From assembly GCF_005117025.1 (NCBI RefSeq), contig NZ_SWCO01000005.1, positions 496,001 to 560,000 of the forward strand: 64,000 bases of DNA. Reading direction: 5' to 3'. Source of the DNA: Alteromonas portus (GTDB lineage: Bacteria; Pseudomonadota; Gammaproteobacteria; Enterobacterales; Alteromonadaceae). The notes beneath the pieces are model-generated. The model was given only the letters and a program-made list of their open reading frames with translations, was not told the DNA's origin and ran no database searches. Below are positions 8,331-16,708 of this stretch, piece by piece. Within the stretch, counting starts at the first letter, position 1. Each line of letters opens with the position of its first letter. The position numbers and the translations under genes were made by a program.

Positions 8331-10833
8331 GTTGAGTTACTCTTTCGTCTTTTTTAAGTACACGGCAATGCTTTAATAGAAAACGTTGGAGCTCTTTTGA
8401 GTGAAACAGCAGCAGTACAATAAGTGAAATAACGCCAATAGCGAGGTAAAAAGTAATTCCAGCAGAAGTTTGCGGGTAGCTAACGGCGCGCATTTGTGTG
8501 CCCTGCGGCATGAGGTTCATTATATTTTGCGATTGAACGTTGGATGATTGAGGCCTGGATACTACTTCTTCAATAGCAACAAAGCTGGTATATGCTGTAA
8601 TAAGGTTGTGCGGTATAGCCACATTAACAATCTCGTTTTTGACCTCCTCTTCATCCCTACCAAGGGCTTTTTCATCCATTAACGCCGCAATTTTTTTGCG
8701 TGCCCATGCAGTAGCTATACCTTTGTTTTGAGTTGAGTGAGATGGTTTTGCATTCGCAGGATAATCGCCTGCGTTATTATTGTGTTCATCTAACGAGTAT
8801 TGCGCCTGAATGCTGCGCTGCCACTGATGAATATTACCGTGCTTGTCGGTTAAGGTTCCACTTAGTATCAGGCTATTATCTGCGGTCTGCTCATTTTTAT
8901 CATTACCATCGCCATATGCTACAGAGGCAAGATCAGAAGCTTTTAAATTGATGAGAAGTGGCTCGCCAGCGTACAAGTCGGGCAGACGTTTAGGGTAAAC
9001 TTCAACCTTATTGCTATGTCGCATATCCTTAGGAAGTGTTAAAGAAAGGTTACTTAAAACGGGGCTTTCAAGCTTAGTAAACAAACGCTGCATTTCTTTT
9101 TGTATGTTATTTTGATTGTCGATAAACACATAACTTCCCCGGCCGAATTGCGCTGCGCGAGTCATAAAGTAGCTATTAGGTGCGCTGCCTATGCCTACTG
9201 TGAAAAGCCTTGCGCTTCCTAGCTTTTGTTGAATTAATGAGAAAAGTGCCGTTTCATTCCCAACAGCGCCATCAGTGATAAATACAACTTGTTTAACGTA
9301 GTTTTCTTTTGGCTGTGCGCTTAGCGCTTCATTAAGGGCCGCCGCCATTTCAGTACCACCGTTGGCGTGCAGTTCTGAGATAAAAGACAGCGCAGTTTTT
9401 ATATTATGTGGCTTAGTATTAGTGGGCTGGCTGAATAGTTTTGTGTAGTTTGAATTAAATGCCACGATATTAAACCTGTCTTTTGAATCTAGCCTTCCAA
9501 CAGCTAGTTTCAACGCCGCCTTAGCATCTTCTATGGGGCGTCCTCCCATTGAACCCGACGTATCTATGATAAAAGTAACATCGCGTGGAAAATCTTGAAG
9601 ATCGTCAGGGTTAACTTGAGGCGGTGTTAACATAACTAGCGCATAGTGATCTGAATCGATATTTTCAGCAAAATAAGCCGCTTGTGGGGTAGCATTACTT
9701 GATGGGCGCCAGTGTAACCACACATCTTTATCCATAGTAACCTGTTTACTATCAATCCAAGCGCGGTATTGATATTGAGCGTTTTCAATAGCATGCCAGT
9801 TAAGTTGATGGCTAGAGCTATTGATAGAATCAAGCGGCACCCCTGCGTGTATAGTTGCACTAAAAGAAAGCTGATTTGTGCTGCTAGCGAACTGGTTGGG
9901 TAGCATAAATGGTGTTATTTTATCGGCGTCACGAACTTCATTTGTGGGTAGCGCCCAGCCTGAAATAAATGTGTTACTGTCGCTTAAACGTTCACTATCG
10001 TGGCTTAAGTGTTGAGGCTCTTGCTCGCTTTTATTTTTAGTTTCGTCACTGTGTTTTACGGTGTGACTTTCTTTTCCTGTATTCGACTTTCTGGGGCTTT
10101 CATTATAAGTGCTCAGTACTTTATGGTTTATTGCTACGCTGTCGCTAGTGTGAGCGTGTGAAGAAAAAGCTGTATCGCTCAATTTTTTTACAGGAATACC
10201 GGGGATGTAACGCGGGGTGAGGGTGGTAGGTAAGTGAAAACTAAACTCTCCGTTGTCATAATTAACTTGCTGTATGTACTGCAGCGTGACCGTGATTTTT
10301 TCACCTGGCGCTATATTCGCTAGATGTTGAGTGAACAAGTTGGGGCGCTGTTGCTGCGTTAAACTGGCTCTCTTTCCCGCTTTTTTTGCTTCATCAAATG
10401 CTTTTTTAGCTTCTGTTTTTCGCTTTATTTTTCCGCGGATAACCCTATCGCCAATAAGCATTTCCATGCTATTTATCGCCGCATTTTCATTTAGTGGAAA
10501 GGTATACACTCCGTGCTTCCATTCATCGCTATTATTAATAAACGATTGAGAATAGGTGACGTGAGCAATCATGCCATTAACTTGTAGATCAACGTCTGTT
10601 GAATGCAAGAAGGCTGGTGTGGCTCCTCCATCCTCGCCTTGCATTATGAGTTCACCAGACTCAGCGTGGCTCAGTGGGCTTACCACCACTCCAAGCAAAA
10701 AACAAAGGATTGATACAAGTATGAACAATGTATGATTGCGATGTTTTGGTAAGTGCTGCCGTTCGCGAAACCAGGGCTTGTGTGTGTTACTAGGGTTAAA
10801 ATAGTCGCGCTTAGGTGTCTTGGAAAATAGCAT
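8323..10833 (-). CDS. Sortase target protein with VIT and vWA domains
   Basis: An 836-residue protein: long cytosolic N-terminus, signal-anchor around 36-58, a VIT domain about 70-210, a low-complexity Ser/His/Lys-rich linker about 225-290, a vWA domain with the metal site DTSGSM at 424-429, and a C-terminal sorting tail. The tail has YPQTS at 786-790, a hydrophobic helix about 793-810, then basic residues. This order (motif, helix, positive charges) is that of sortase substrates, but the motif differs from LPxTG. It is the known partner family of class GN sortases. The MIDAS suggests metal-dependent adhesion at the cell surface or periplasm. It is co-transcribed with the overlapping sortase gene. 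Confidence 0.93.
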   Translation of the reverse strand: MLFSKTPKRDYFNPSNTHKPWFRERQHLPKHRNHTLFILVSILCFLLGVVVSPLSHAESGELIMQGEDGGATPAFLHSTDVDLQVNGMIAHVTYSQSFINNSDEWKHGVYTFPLNENAAINSMEMLIGDRVIRGKIKRKTEAKKAFDEAKKAGKRASLTQQQRPNLFTQHLANIAPGEKITVTLQYIQQVNYDNGEFSFHLPTTLTPRYIPGIPVKKLSDTAFSSHAHTSDSVAINHKVLSTYNESPRKSNTGKESHTVKHSDETKNKSEQEPQHLSHDSERLSDSNTFISGWALPTNEVRDADKITPFMLPNQFASSTNQLSFSATIHAGVPLDSINSSSHQLNWHAIENAQYQYRAWIDSKQVTMDKDVWLHWRPSSNATPQAAYFAENIDSDHYALVMLTPPQVNPDDLQDFPRDVTFIIDTSGSMGGRPIEDAKAALKLAVGRLDSKDRFNIVAFNSNYTKLFSQPTNTKPHNIKTALSFISELHANGGTEMAAALNEALSAQPKENYVKQVVFITDGAVGNETALFSLIQQKLGSARLFTVGIGSAPNSYFMTRAAQFGRGSYVFIDNQNNIQKEMQRLFTKLESPVLSNLSLTLPKDMRHSNKVEVYPKRLPDLYAGEPLLINLKASDLASVAYGDGNDKNEQTADNSLILSGTLTDKHGNIHQWQRSIQAQYSLDEHNNNAGDYPANAKPSHSTQNKGIATAWARKKIAALMDEKALGRDEEEVKNEIVNVAIPHNLITAYTSFVAIEEVVSRPQSSNVQSQNIMNLMPQGTQMRAVSYPQTSAGITFYLAIGVISLIVLLLFHSKELQRFLLKHCRVLKKDERVTQHV

Positions 10834-10892
10834 GGAATAAGCTCGCTTTATTTGACGGTGCTTATTATTAAACGCCCAGAATAGGGCGAATT

Positions 10893-11090
10893 ATGAACAG
10901 TGATTATGGCGAGGTTGAGAAGAAAAATGGCAAAAGGATGTTTTTCGCTTATCCGCAAACGTATTCGAAAAGTGCGACAAAGATATACGCTTTAAGCAGA
11001 CGCGTTAGCCACGCAAAAAAACGCCAGGCGAAACGAAGTTTAGAAAGCGTTAGCCCTAAAAATACCTTGCATGCAGGTGAGACTGTTTAA
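10893..11090 (+). CDS. Doubtful small basic ORF
   Basis: A 65-codon frame with codon use like its neighbours and many Lys/Arg, lying in the gap between the sortase target gene and the small membrane protein gene. AGGG lies ten bases before the ATG. No domain is recognised. A plus-strand terminator-like hairpin stands at 11329-11354. It could be a real short gene or chance; the evidence is weak. Confidence 0.25.
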   Translation: MNSDYGEVEKKNGKRMFFAYPQTYSKSATKIYALSRRVSHAKKRQAKRSLESVSPKNTLHAGETV

Positions 11091-11093
11091 GGG

Positions 11094-11312
11094 CTAGCGC
11101 TTTATATTTAGCTTAGGGAATACATTTAGCTTTTTCGCTCCCATAGTACACAGCAACGTTATGACGAAAATTATGGTCGATGTAATGGCCATTTCAGCAT
11201 GCTCATGAAAATGGAAAAAAGGCGAGAATGTATTTATCGCAAATACGCTTACTACAATTATTGATAGCATGTAGGCAATATATTTAGCTACTTGCACCAT
11301 TGAGATATCCAT
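11094..11312 (-). CDS. Small two-helix membrane protein, candidate immunity protein
   Basis: A 72-residue protein with two clear transmembrane segments (about 10-30 and 42-60) joined by a short His-rich loop (FFHFHEHAE) and ending in a basic tail. GGAG stands seven bases before the ATG. It lies 40 bp downstream of the double-glycine-leader peptide gene on the same strand. Small membrane proteins next to class II bacteriocin genes are commonly the immunity partner, so that role is inferred from position, size and topology only. Confidence 0.6.
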   Translation of the reverse strand: MDISMVQVAKYIAYMLSIIVVSVFAINTFSPFFHFHEHAEMAITSTIIFVITLLCTMGAKKLNVFPKLNIKR

Positions 11313-11328
11313 TAGAAAACTCCAAAGT

Positions 11329-11354
11329 CGGAGGCGTTATGCCTCCGTTTTTTT
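11329..11354 (+). terminator. Strong hairpin between the peptide and the membrane protein genes
   Basis: CGGAGGC - GTTAT - GCCTCCG followed by seven T on the plus strand, a textbook terminator in that direction. On the minus strand, where the two small genes are read, the hairpin follows the peptide stop codon directly but has no U-tract after it. There it may act as an mRNA stabiliser or partial barrier. Confidence 0.7.
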
Positions 11355-11580
11355 ATTCTTCAGTTGTGCGTTCTGACATTTTGTCGCCTATTTTGCCTCC
11401 AGCGTAACCTAGGCCGCCAGATAAACCGCCCAAAGCTGCGCCAGCCCAGCCTGCACCCATACCACCGAGTGCACCTGCACCTACAGAAGCCATAAAGCCC
11501 GCAAAACTAAAGTCACCCCAGCAGTGCTCTTCACAGCCGCCAGAAACATTCTCGATTTCAGTAAAACTTAATTCTTGCAT
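11353..11580 (-). CDS. Class II bacteriocin-like peptide with double-glycine leader
   Basis: A 75-residue precursor. The leader MQELSFTEIENVSGG fits the double-glycine consensus (L-S-x2-E-x3-V-x-G-G) that C39-peptidase ABC exporters cut. The 60-residue mature part starts CEEHCWGD, giving a Cys pair, and then is Gly/Ala-rich with many GxxxG steps, as in pore-forming class IIb/IIc bacteriocins, and ends in a charged tail. The start is fixed by AGGAAT before ATG at 11580. No C39 exporter is seen in this window, so export would need machinery elsewhere. A small two-helix membrane protein follows. Bacteriocin function is inferred from the leader and composition. Confidence 0.75.
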   Translation of the reverse strand: MQELSFTEIENVSGGCEEHCWGDFSFAGFMASVGAGALGGMGAGWAGAALGGLSGGLGYAGGKIGDKMSERTTEE

Positions 11581-11757
11581 TGTATAATTCCTTTTATGAA
11601 TTGACCCAACATTGGGTAAGAGAAAAGATATACAAAGCATTAACTGAATATAACTGAATATAGGTATAGTTTTGTAAAAAGTCCTTATTTTGCGGCTTTC
11701 TAAATGTCTGTAGAGTTAGCTATTTATATCAAAGCGCGAGGCGTGGTTTAAAAGTCA

Positions 11758-12711
11758 CTAACGTTTCAGATCATCTGGGGTATGATCAGCAACAAAAGCA
11801 TTTCGTTCACCCATTGGCTTATCTTCGCCTTTGGTGCTGTCTGCTGTTGTCTGTAGCTCTGTTGCCGAATTTACCTCTGCGCCGATCAGGATAATGTAGG
11901 CACTAATGTATAGCCACATCAGTAAAATAATGATGCCCCCTACTGAGCCGTAGGTTTTGTTGTAACTTGCAAACTCATTCAGATAGATAGAAAAGCCATA
12001 AGATGCAACTAGCCACAATAAGGTGGCAAACAGTGAGCCCGGCGTAACCCAGCGCCATTGGGCTTCGCGCCGATGTGGAGCATAGCGGTACAACGCCGAT
12101 AAGGCTAAATTGAACAAGCCAAGCATTATAGGCCAAGTTATCCATGTAGCTTGCTCTATGTTAATAGCCCTTGCCGTAATCCAAACTATCGTTTCAGGTA
12201 AAATGGTTATACAGGCTAAGGCAACAATAACCGTTAAAATCATAAATACTGTACAGGTCACACGAGCCAATATCCCTTTTAAAAAGCTTCTCCCCTCCGA
12301 TTCACTGTAGGTTATGTTACAGGCTTTTATGAGTGCATTAGCGCCTTTGCTGCTGCTCCAAAGTGAGAGCAAAAGCGTGAATAGAAAGCCCCAGCCAAGG
12401 GCCGAGCTGGATTTTTCGGTTAAATTGGTAAGCTGCTCTTCAATAATATACCGGCTATCGGCGGGTACTACGTTAACAAGCAACGACATATGATTTTGTA
12501 ATTCTTGCGGTGAAACCATAAGCCCATAAAGCGCGATTGTTGCACCTAGTAACGGAAATATTGCCAATAGACAGTAGAAAGCAACGCCCGCAGCAATAAG
12601 GGGAATGTTATCTTTTTGAAGGCTAGTGAATATACGCTTTATTATGCTCCACCAGCTTCTCAGTGAAAGCTCGAATGCAGATTTTGCGTGGCTGAATCGT
12701 CCCTTGCTCAT
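11758..12711 (-). CDS. YihY/BrkB family inner membrane protein
   Basis: A 317-residue polytopic protein of the YihY/BrkB (UPF0761) family. About six hydrophobic segments are seen. The family marks are DNIPLIAAGVAFYCLLAIFP near the N-terminus, the GWGFLFTLLLSLWSSSKG segment, and the TYGSVGGIIILLMWLYI helix near the C-terminus. The start at 12711 is chosen because CGAGGAATT precedes ATG; a TTG 24 bases upstream is open but has no ribosome site. The C-terminal tail after about residue 285 is hydrophilic and cytosolic. Once annotated as ribonuclease BN by mistake; the real function is unsettled. Confidence 0.9.
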   Translation of the reverse strand: MSKGRFSHAKSAFELSLRSWWSIIKRIFTSLQKDNIPLIAAGVAFYCLLAIFPLLGATIALYGLMVSPQELQNHMSLLVNVVPADSRYIIEEQLTNLTEKSSSALGWGFLFTLLLSLWSSSKGANALIKACNITYSESEGRSFLKGILARVTCTVFMILTVIVALACITILPETIVWITARAINIEQATWITWPIMLGLFNLALSALYRYAPHRREAQWRWVTPGSLFATLLWLVASYGFSIYLNEFASYNKTYGSVGGIIILLMWLYISAYIILIGAEVNSATELQTTADSTKGEDKPMGERNAFVADHTPDDLKR

Positions 12712-12883
12712 AATTCCTCGAATCTTTCTCGACAAGTACGCGTCTGTATTCTTTCATACATAAAAATGAAGAAGACGGCTTAACCCTCTTTGTAAATCGT
12801 TCATGGATAGTGCAAATAATCTTTGTGTTATTCGATAAAGATTAGCTCGTTCATATTTTATTAAGTGTATCTAAAACAGTGGT

Positions 12884-13354
12884 TTATGTTTTTTGTAAGA
12901 GGGTGGTCGATTCACCAGTTACTACTTTAATTTTTGGAAAATGTTTAAGAATTTCTTGTAACTCTATTGAATTGATTACCGCACTATAATAGGGCTTGTA
13001 GTTATATTTCTGGCCGGATACCACTTCAATGTACAACGAATAATTGCCCATTGTCTGCTTTATCAAGCCAAAAGAAATATTAGACTGAAAAAGGGCAATA
13101 TCATCCCCAAAAAGTAATGACTCTTGCTTCGCATCAATAGATACTTCTCGAGGATATTTCGAGACCGTATAAATTTCAAAAATAACATAAACCCAAATAA
13201 ATGGTGTCGCCCAGATAACGACCCATACTTTAAATATTAACTCTTCGGGTATTTCATTACTTAAAGCATAGAAAAAAACACCTATTACTGATGTAATTAA
13301 CAGCACAACTAGATTTGAGTTAAAGAGTGTTCGTCTAAATATTACTTTCTTCAT
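12884..13354 (-). CDS. Hypothetical membrane protein, PH-like C-terminal part
   Basis: A 156-residue protein with two N-terminal transmembrane helices (about 13-31 and 43-64) followed by a soluble part rich in beta-like segments (EVSIDAKQESLLFGDDIALF, YSLYIEVVSGQKYNY). This layout resembles small two-helix proteins with a PH-like domain, but I cannot assign a family. AGAGAAA precedes the ATG. It stands alone on the minus strand in an accessory stretch of short genes. Confidence 0.6.
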   Translation of the reverse strand: MKKVIFRRTLFNSNLVVLLITSVIGVFFYALSNEIPEELIFKVWVVIWATPFIWVYVIFEIYTVSKYPREVSIDAKQESLLFGDDIALFQSNISFGLIKQTMGNYSLYIEVVSGQKYNYKPYYSAVINSIELQEILKHFPKIKVVTGESTTLLQKT

Positions 13355-13495
13355 TAATGATTTCTCTTTATCAACAATAATTCACTGCTTATATTCACGC
13401 ATGATAATTATACTTATCATGTGTGAATTTGAATTTTTTACTTTAACACTATCTGTAGATGTCTTTTGGATGCAACATACAAGCTCTTTACATCT

Positions 13496-13939
13496 CTATT
13501 CATTGTCTAGCTGATTCTCGCCAGGTAAGGGCAGTAACCTATTATATAAATCAGACTGGTTAAGTGCTTCTTTACGTGGGCTGCCTGTTCGTTTTTTTGA
13601 TTTTTTTGCTGACTCCCACCCTTCATTAAACGCCAGTTCGACAATGAGTAACAAACGTTCCCGGTCGTAATTTTTGAAACGTTTAGCGAAACTTTGAATT
13701 ATCACCTCAGTGCTATTGAAATTATCGTTAGCTAACTTCTCTTTGGCTTGTTCTACGTCATATTCATAGTCGCGGCAGTTAGGTGACAGTAGGAAATCTA
13801 AGGCTTCTTCCAATGTCTCCGCACCAACTAGGCCAGAATTTTATTACCGAAATTTTTGAATCGGTATTGGCACATCATACAAATCATTTAATAGAATCGG
13901 ATGATTAGTGCTTCTCGCCGAATACCTAGAAGAAATCAT
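13496..13939 (-). pseudogene. Gene interrupted by two adjacent in-frame TAA codons
   Basis: The downstream 105 codons (13496-13813, only a TTG to start them) read like a real soluble protein: ALDFLLSPNCRDYEYDVEQ, RLLLIVELAFNEGWESAKK. The same frame continues upstream from an ATG at 13939, MISSRYSARSTNHP then LLNDLYDVPIPIQKFR, and is broken only by TAATAA at 13841-13846; after that comes NSGLVGAETLEEALDF. Protein-like sequence on both sides in one frame suggests a single gene of about 147 codons broken by the tandem stops. Alternatives are an active gene starting at the TTG, or two separate short peptides. The family is unknown. Confidence 0.5.
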
Positions 13940-14120
13940 CAGAATACTTAGTCTGCATTCTGATTGAGCAGCAAATAGTATTAACGAAAAAAAACCAAAC
14001 TCAGGACTCTAATTTCGGCTCTTTTCTTTGGTAATTAATTGTGAAGCTTAAAAGTGAGGTTGATGTAGAATGCTTAAAAACAGGCCTCACTGATTTTCTA
14101 GAGTAACTTCACAACTCGAC

Positions 14121-14546
14121 TTAGCGTGCCATTTCAAATCTGGAGTATTCTTTTCTATCTACATCAAGTGACAGCAAATTTCCGCTTGCATCATATATTG
14201 CAGTAAATGTTACTATTACAATACTTGTGGTTGTTGTGAATGAATAGGTGGTAGCCACTACTTTACCACCATTTGCTAACATGGTCGTTGAAGAAGATGA
14301 ATCAGACCCAGTAGATGTTGAACTTGCCAACTCATCACTCGTTGACAGCGCATTAATACTTGAACTATCGGTGGCAGCAATCGATACAGTTTTGATGTAA
14401 ACAGCCTCACCTTTCGCATTATAACCAGTAACAGTCATAATATTACCCGACATCTGAACATCAACACAGTTTGATGAGCAAGCATACACTGAACAAGTCG
14501 CTAAGCAGCCAGACAATAAGATAAATAAGATTAAAAAACGATTCAT
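14121..14546 (-). CDS. Secreted Ser/Thr-rich small protein
   Basis: A 141-residue protein with a signal peptide; cleavage is likely after VYA, and a lipoprotein reading (LLSGC at Cys14) is also possible. Mature Cys residues lie close together (ACSSNC). The middle, about residues 62-90, is almost only Ser, Thr and Asp, a linker-like or surface-exposed stretch. The C-terminal part is beta-rich (SIVIVTFTAIYDASGN). AGGGA precedes ATG. The family is not recognised. It is divergent from the broken gene at 14742-15269. Confidence 0.6.
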   Translation of the reverse strand: MNRFLILFILLSGCLATCSVYACSSNCVDVQMSGNIMTVTGYNAKGEAVYIKTVSIAATDSSSINALSTSDELASSTSTGSDSSSSTTMLANGGKVVATTYSFTTTTSIVIVTFTAIYDASGNLLSLDVDRKEYSRFEMAR

Positions 14547-14741
14547 AATGATTCCCTATAGTGAACAATTCCAGTACAAATATTGCACAGCAGTACGATA
14601 ACTACATTGCCATTTACGGAATGCTTACAAAGCTTACGCTCAACTTGCAAAACGACTGGGTGACTAAAGGCGTTTTTTGCTTGGCTTATCCCAACTGTCA
14701 CTTTCACCTCATAGAATTTCTATTTATATCGAGGAATAAGA

Positions 14742-15269
14742 ATGAGCGCGATAATCACCCCAACAATCGACTAGCTAAAGAGAGGTCTGAATCACTTGTA
14801 CTGGCCGCTATGAGAGAAAAAGGTACTTTCGTCGTCGATGCGCCAGAAGTACTTTCTCTTTCGACGTTCATTGAGCAACTATATGAACAGGCTCAAAGTA
14901 ACGGCTATCCCCCCTGCTTTAAACCATGTTCTTACTTCTACTGAAAAAGCGTCTTTACACTGGGTCGATATCATTCGAAATTATGAAGAGCTACAAACTT
15001 TAATGCCACCAACTGAATTAGCTAACGATGTCACAAGCGCATACCGCCATATGCTGTTGTGGGAGCAATCTGAAGTTAATTTATCCCCAGACTCACGAGA
15101 GTCAGCGTTATTTAAAAAATGGTTGAATGAATACAGACAACGAACTAAAGGTGTTGTCTGTGAGCAAATGGCTATACCGATAGTCATTGAGGCATTACGA
15201 GAAGGTGTACTTCACTTACCGGAGCACACCACTGTCCATGCTTTTGATGATTTCCCACCATTGATCTGA
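14742..15269 (+). pseudogene. Frameshifted gene of unknown function
   Basis: The ATG at 14742 has a good ribosome site (GAGGAATAAG) but its frame stops after ten codons (MSAIITPTID). Protein-like sequence then continues in the -1 frame (LAKERSESLVLAAMREKG ... FIEQLYEQAQSNGYPP) and switches again at a run of six C (14909-14914) to the first frame (ALNHVLTSTEKASLHW ... TTVHAFDDFPPLI, stop at 15269). Removing one C joins the last two parts without a break. The restored protein would be about 175 residues, soluble, of unknown family. Read separately, the frames 14561-14944 and 14838-15269 look like two overlapping short genes, which is the alternative. Confidence 0.5.
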
Positions 15270-15733
15270 CAGTTACCCGTTTTTTAGGTGCCGCTGCCAG
15301 ATTAGATTTGAGCTAGATTCTTCTTAGCTAGTTCACGTAAACGCAGATGAATTGGCATGTGTTCGAGAAGTTTATGTGATGCCTGCGAAATAAAAAGGTC
15401 TCAAATTTTTTTACCCAGATAGAGGGCGGTGAACACGCTGCCCTTTATCGTCGCCAGCTTTCCATACTGCAACTTAAATCGATATCTTCATACATTTTTA
15501 TATCTGTTGGTTACTACTATTATCGTCAAACCACCTATCAATTTCGTGAAGCATTCTAAATTAGCCAAATAAAGTATGTTCCCCGTTGGTTTCCCCCTAA
15601 TCTATTTGTGACTACAAGCGCTGTATTGCTGACGTAGGTGTCAGTTAACTAGACGAAAGAATCTTTCTTTTTGGTTTGTTTAGAAGCTCTACGCAACAAG
15701 CCTGCGGCGTTACAACAATAATAGGAGAGTAGG
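15270..15733. other. 464-bp gap with a relic of coding sequence
   Basis: No intact gene. On the minus strand 15302-15400 encodes a 33-codon open stretch ending NLAQI-stop (with MPIHLRLRELAKK inside), and just upstream of it, in the same frame, a stretch ending FTALYLGKKI and a TGA. These look like the decayed 3' end of an older gene, possibly from a mobile element, but I cannot name it. AGGAG at 15723-15727 is the ribosome site of the following dehydrogenase gene. Confidence 0.35.
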
Positions 15734-16621
15734 ATGTCTAATGAATTTGCGGGTAAAACCGCCATCATTTCTGGTGCCGCTGGTGGCATAGGGCTAGCGT
15801 TGGCAGAAGTGCTTGCGAAGCAGGGCATGAATATTGTTATGGGTGATATTGATAACGTGGCTTTAACCGAGTCTAGCAAGGGTTTACGCGAACAAGGTTT
15901 TGAAGTACTGACTTGTGCCCTAGATGTTACTGATTACTCTCAGTGGGAGGACATAGTAACAAATGCCAAAGAGAAATTTGGCAAGGTACATATGGTTATC
16001 AATAATGCTGGTGTGGGCGGCACGCCGGGTAAAGTGGAAGATTCAGAGCATGAAACTTGGCGCTGGGTGATGGACGTTAACGTAATGGGCGTACTTTATG
16101 GTGCTCAAGCTTGCGTACCCGCGCTAAAAGAACACGGAGAGGGTGGATGGGTACTAAACGTGGCGTCAATGGCAGGTATGATGGGCATGCCATATGCGGG
16201 AGCTTACTGTGCATCAAAAGCGGCGGTCGTGTCGATGACAGAAAGCTGGGTGCCGGAACTAAAACCCTTCGGTATTCATACCGCAGTACTATGCCCAGCA
16301 TTCGTTAAAACCCGTATTCATGAGTCGTATAGAAACAGGCAACAAAAATATGCTTTGGCGGCGGAAAAGCGCATTGATAAAGAGAAGCTTAAAGCTGGCG
16401 CCCAAGCAGCAACTAAAGCGGTAGAGTCGGGTATTGCTGCCTCGATGCTAGCAGAGCGTGTAATAGAGGCGCTGAAATCAAAACAAACATATATTTATAC
16501 CCACCCAAACTATCGCAAGGTGACTACGGCTAGATTTAAAGCCATTGATGAAGCATTTAAAGATGCAGAGTCAAGCACCGTGGTAGGACATTTAAAAGAC
16601 GACGACATTGTTACGTTTTAA
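15734..16621 (+). CDS. Short-chain dehydrogenase/reductase (SDR)
   Basis: A 295-residue classical SDR of the cytosol. The Rossmann motif GAAGGIG is at 14-20, NNAG at 90-93, and the catalytic residues are Ser145, Tyr158 and Lys162 (YCASK). Asp38 at the end of the second strand (GDID) favours NAD(H) over NADP(H). The C-terminal tail beyond the usual 250 residues is Lys/Ala-rich. AGGAG stands seven bases before ATG. The substrate is not predictable; alcohols or hydroxy acids of lipid metabolism are typical for this group. It stands alone. Confidence 0.9.
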   Translation: MSNEFAGKTAIISGAAGGIGLALAEVLAKQGMNIVMGDIDNVALTESSKGLREQGFEVLTCALDVTDYSQWEDIVTNAKEKFGKVHMVINNAGVGGTPGKVEDSEHETWRWVMDVNVMGVLYGAQACVPALKEHGEGGWVLNVASMAGMMGMPYAGAYCASKAAVVSMTESWVPELKPFGIHTAVLCPAFVKTRIHESYRNRQQKYALAAEKRIDKEKLKAGAQAATKAVESGIAASMLAERVIEALKSKQTYIYTHPNYRKVTTARFKAIDEAFKDAESSTVVGHLKDDDIVTF

Positions 16622-16708
16622 GAGGTTTGTTTGTTAATTTAACCACCTTGATGATAATAATGGTGGAGTGTGGGGGCAGGCTGCTTAAGCAGTGCCGATG
16701 AAAGTTGC

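Noticed and set aside
10953-10970. YPQT in the doubtful small ORF, resembling the YPQTS sorting motif of the sortase target
   Set aside because: No hydrophobic helix or basic tail follows and no signal peptide precedes; chance match.
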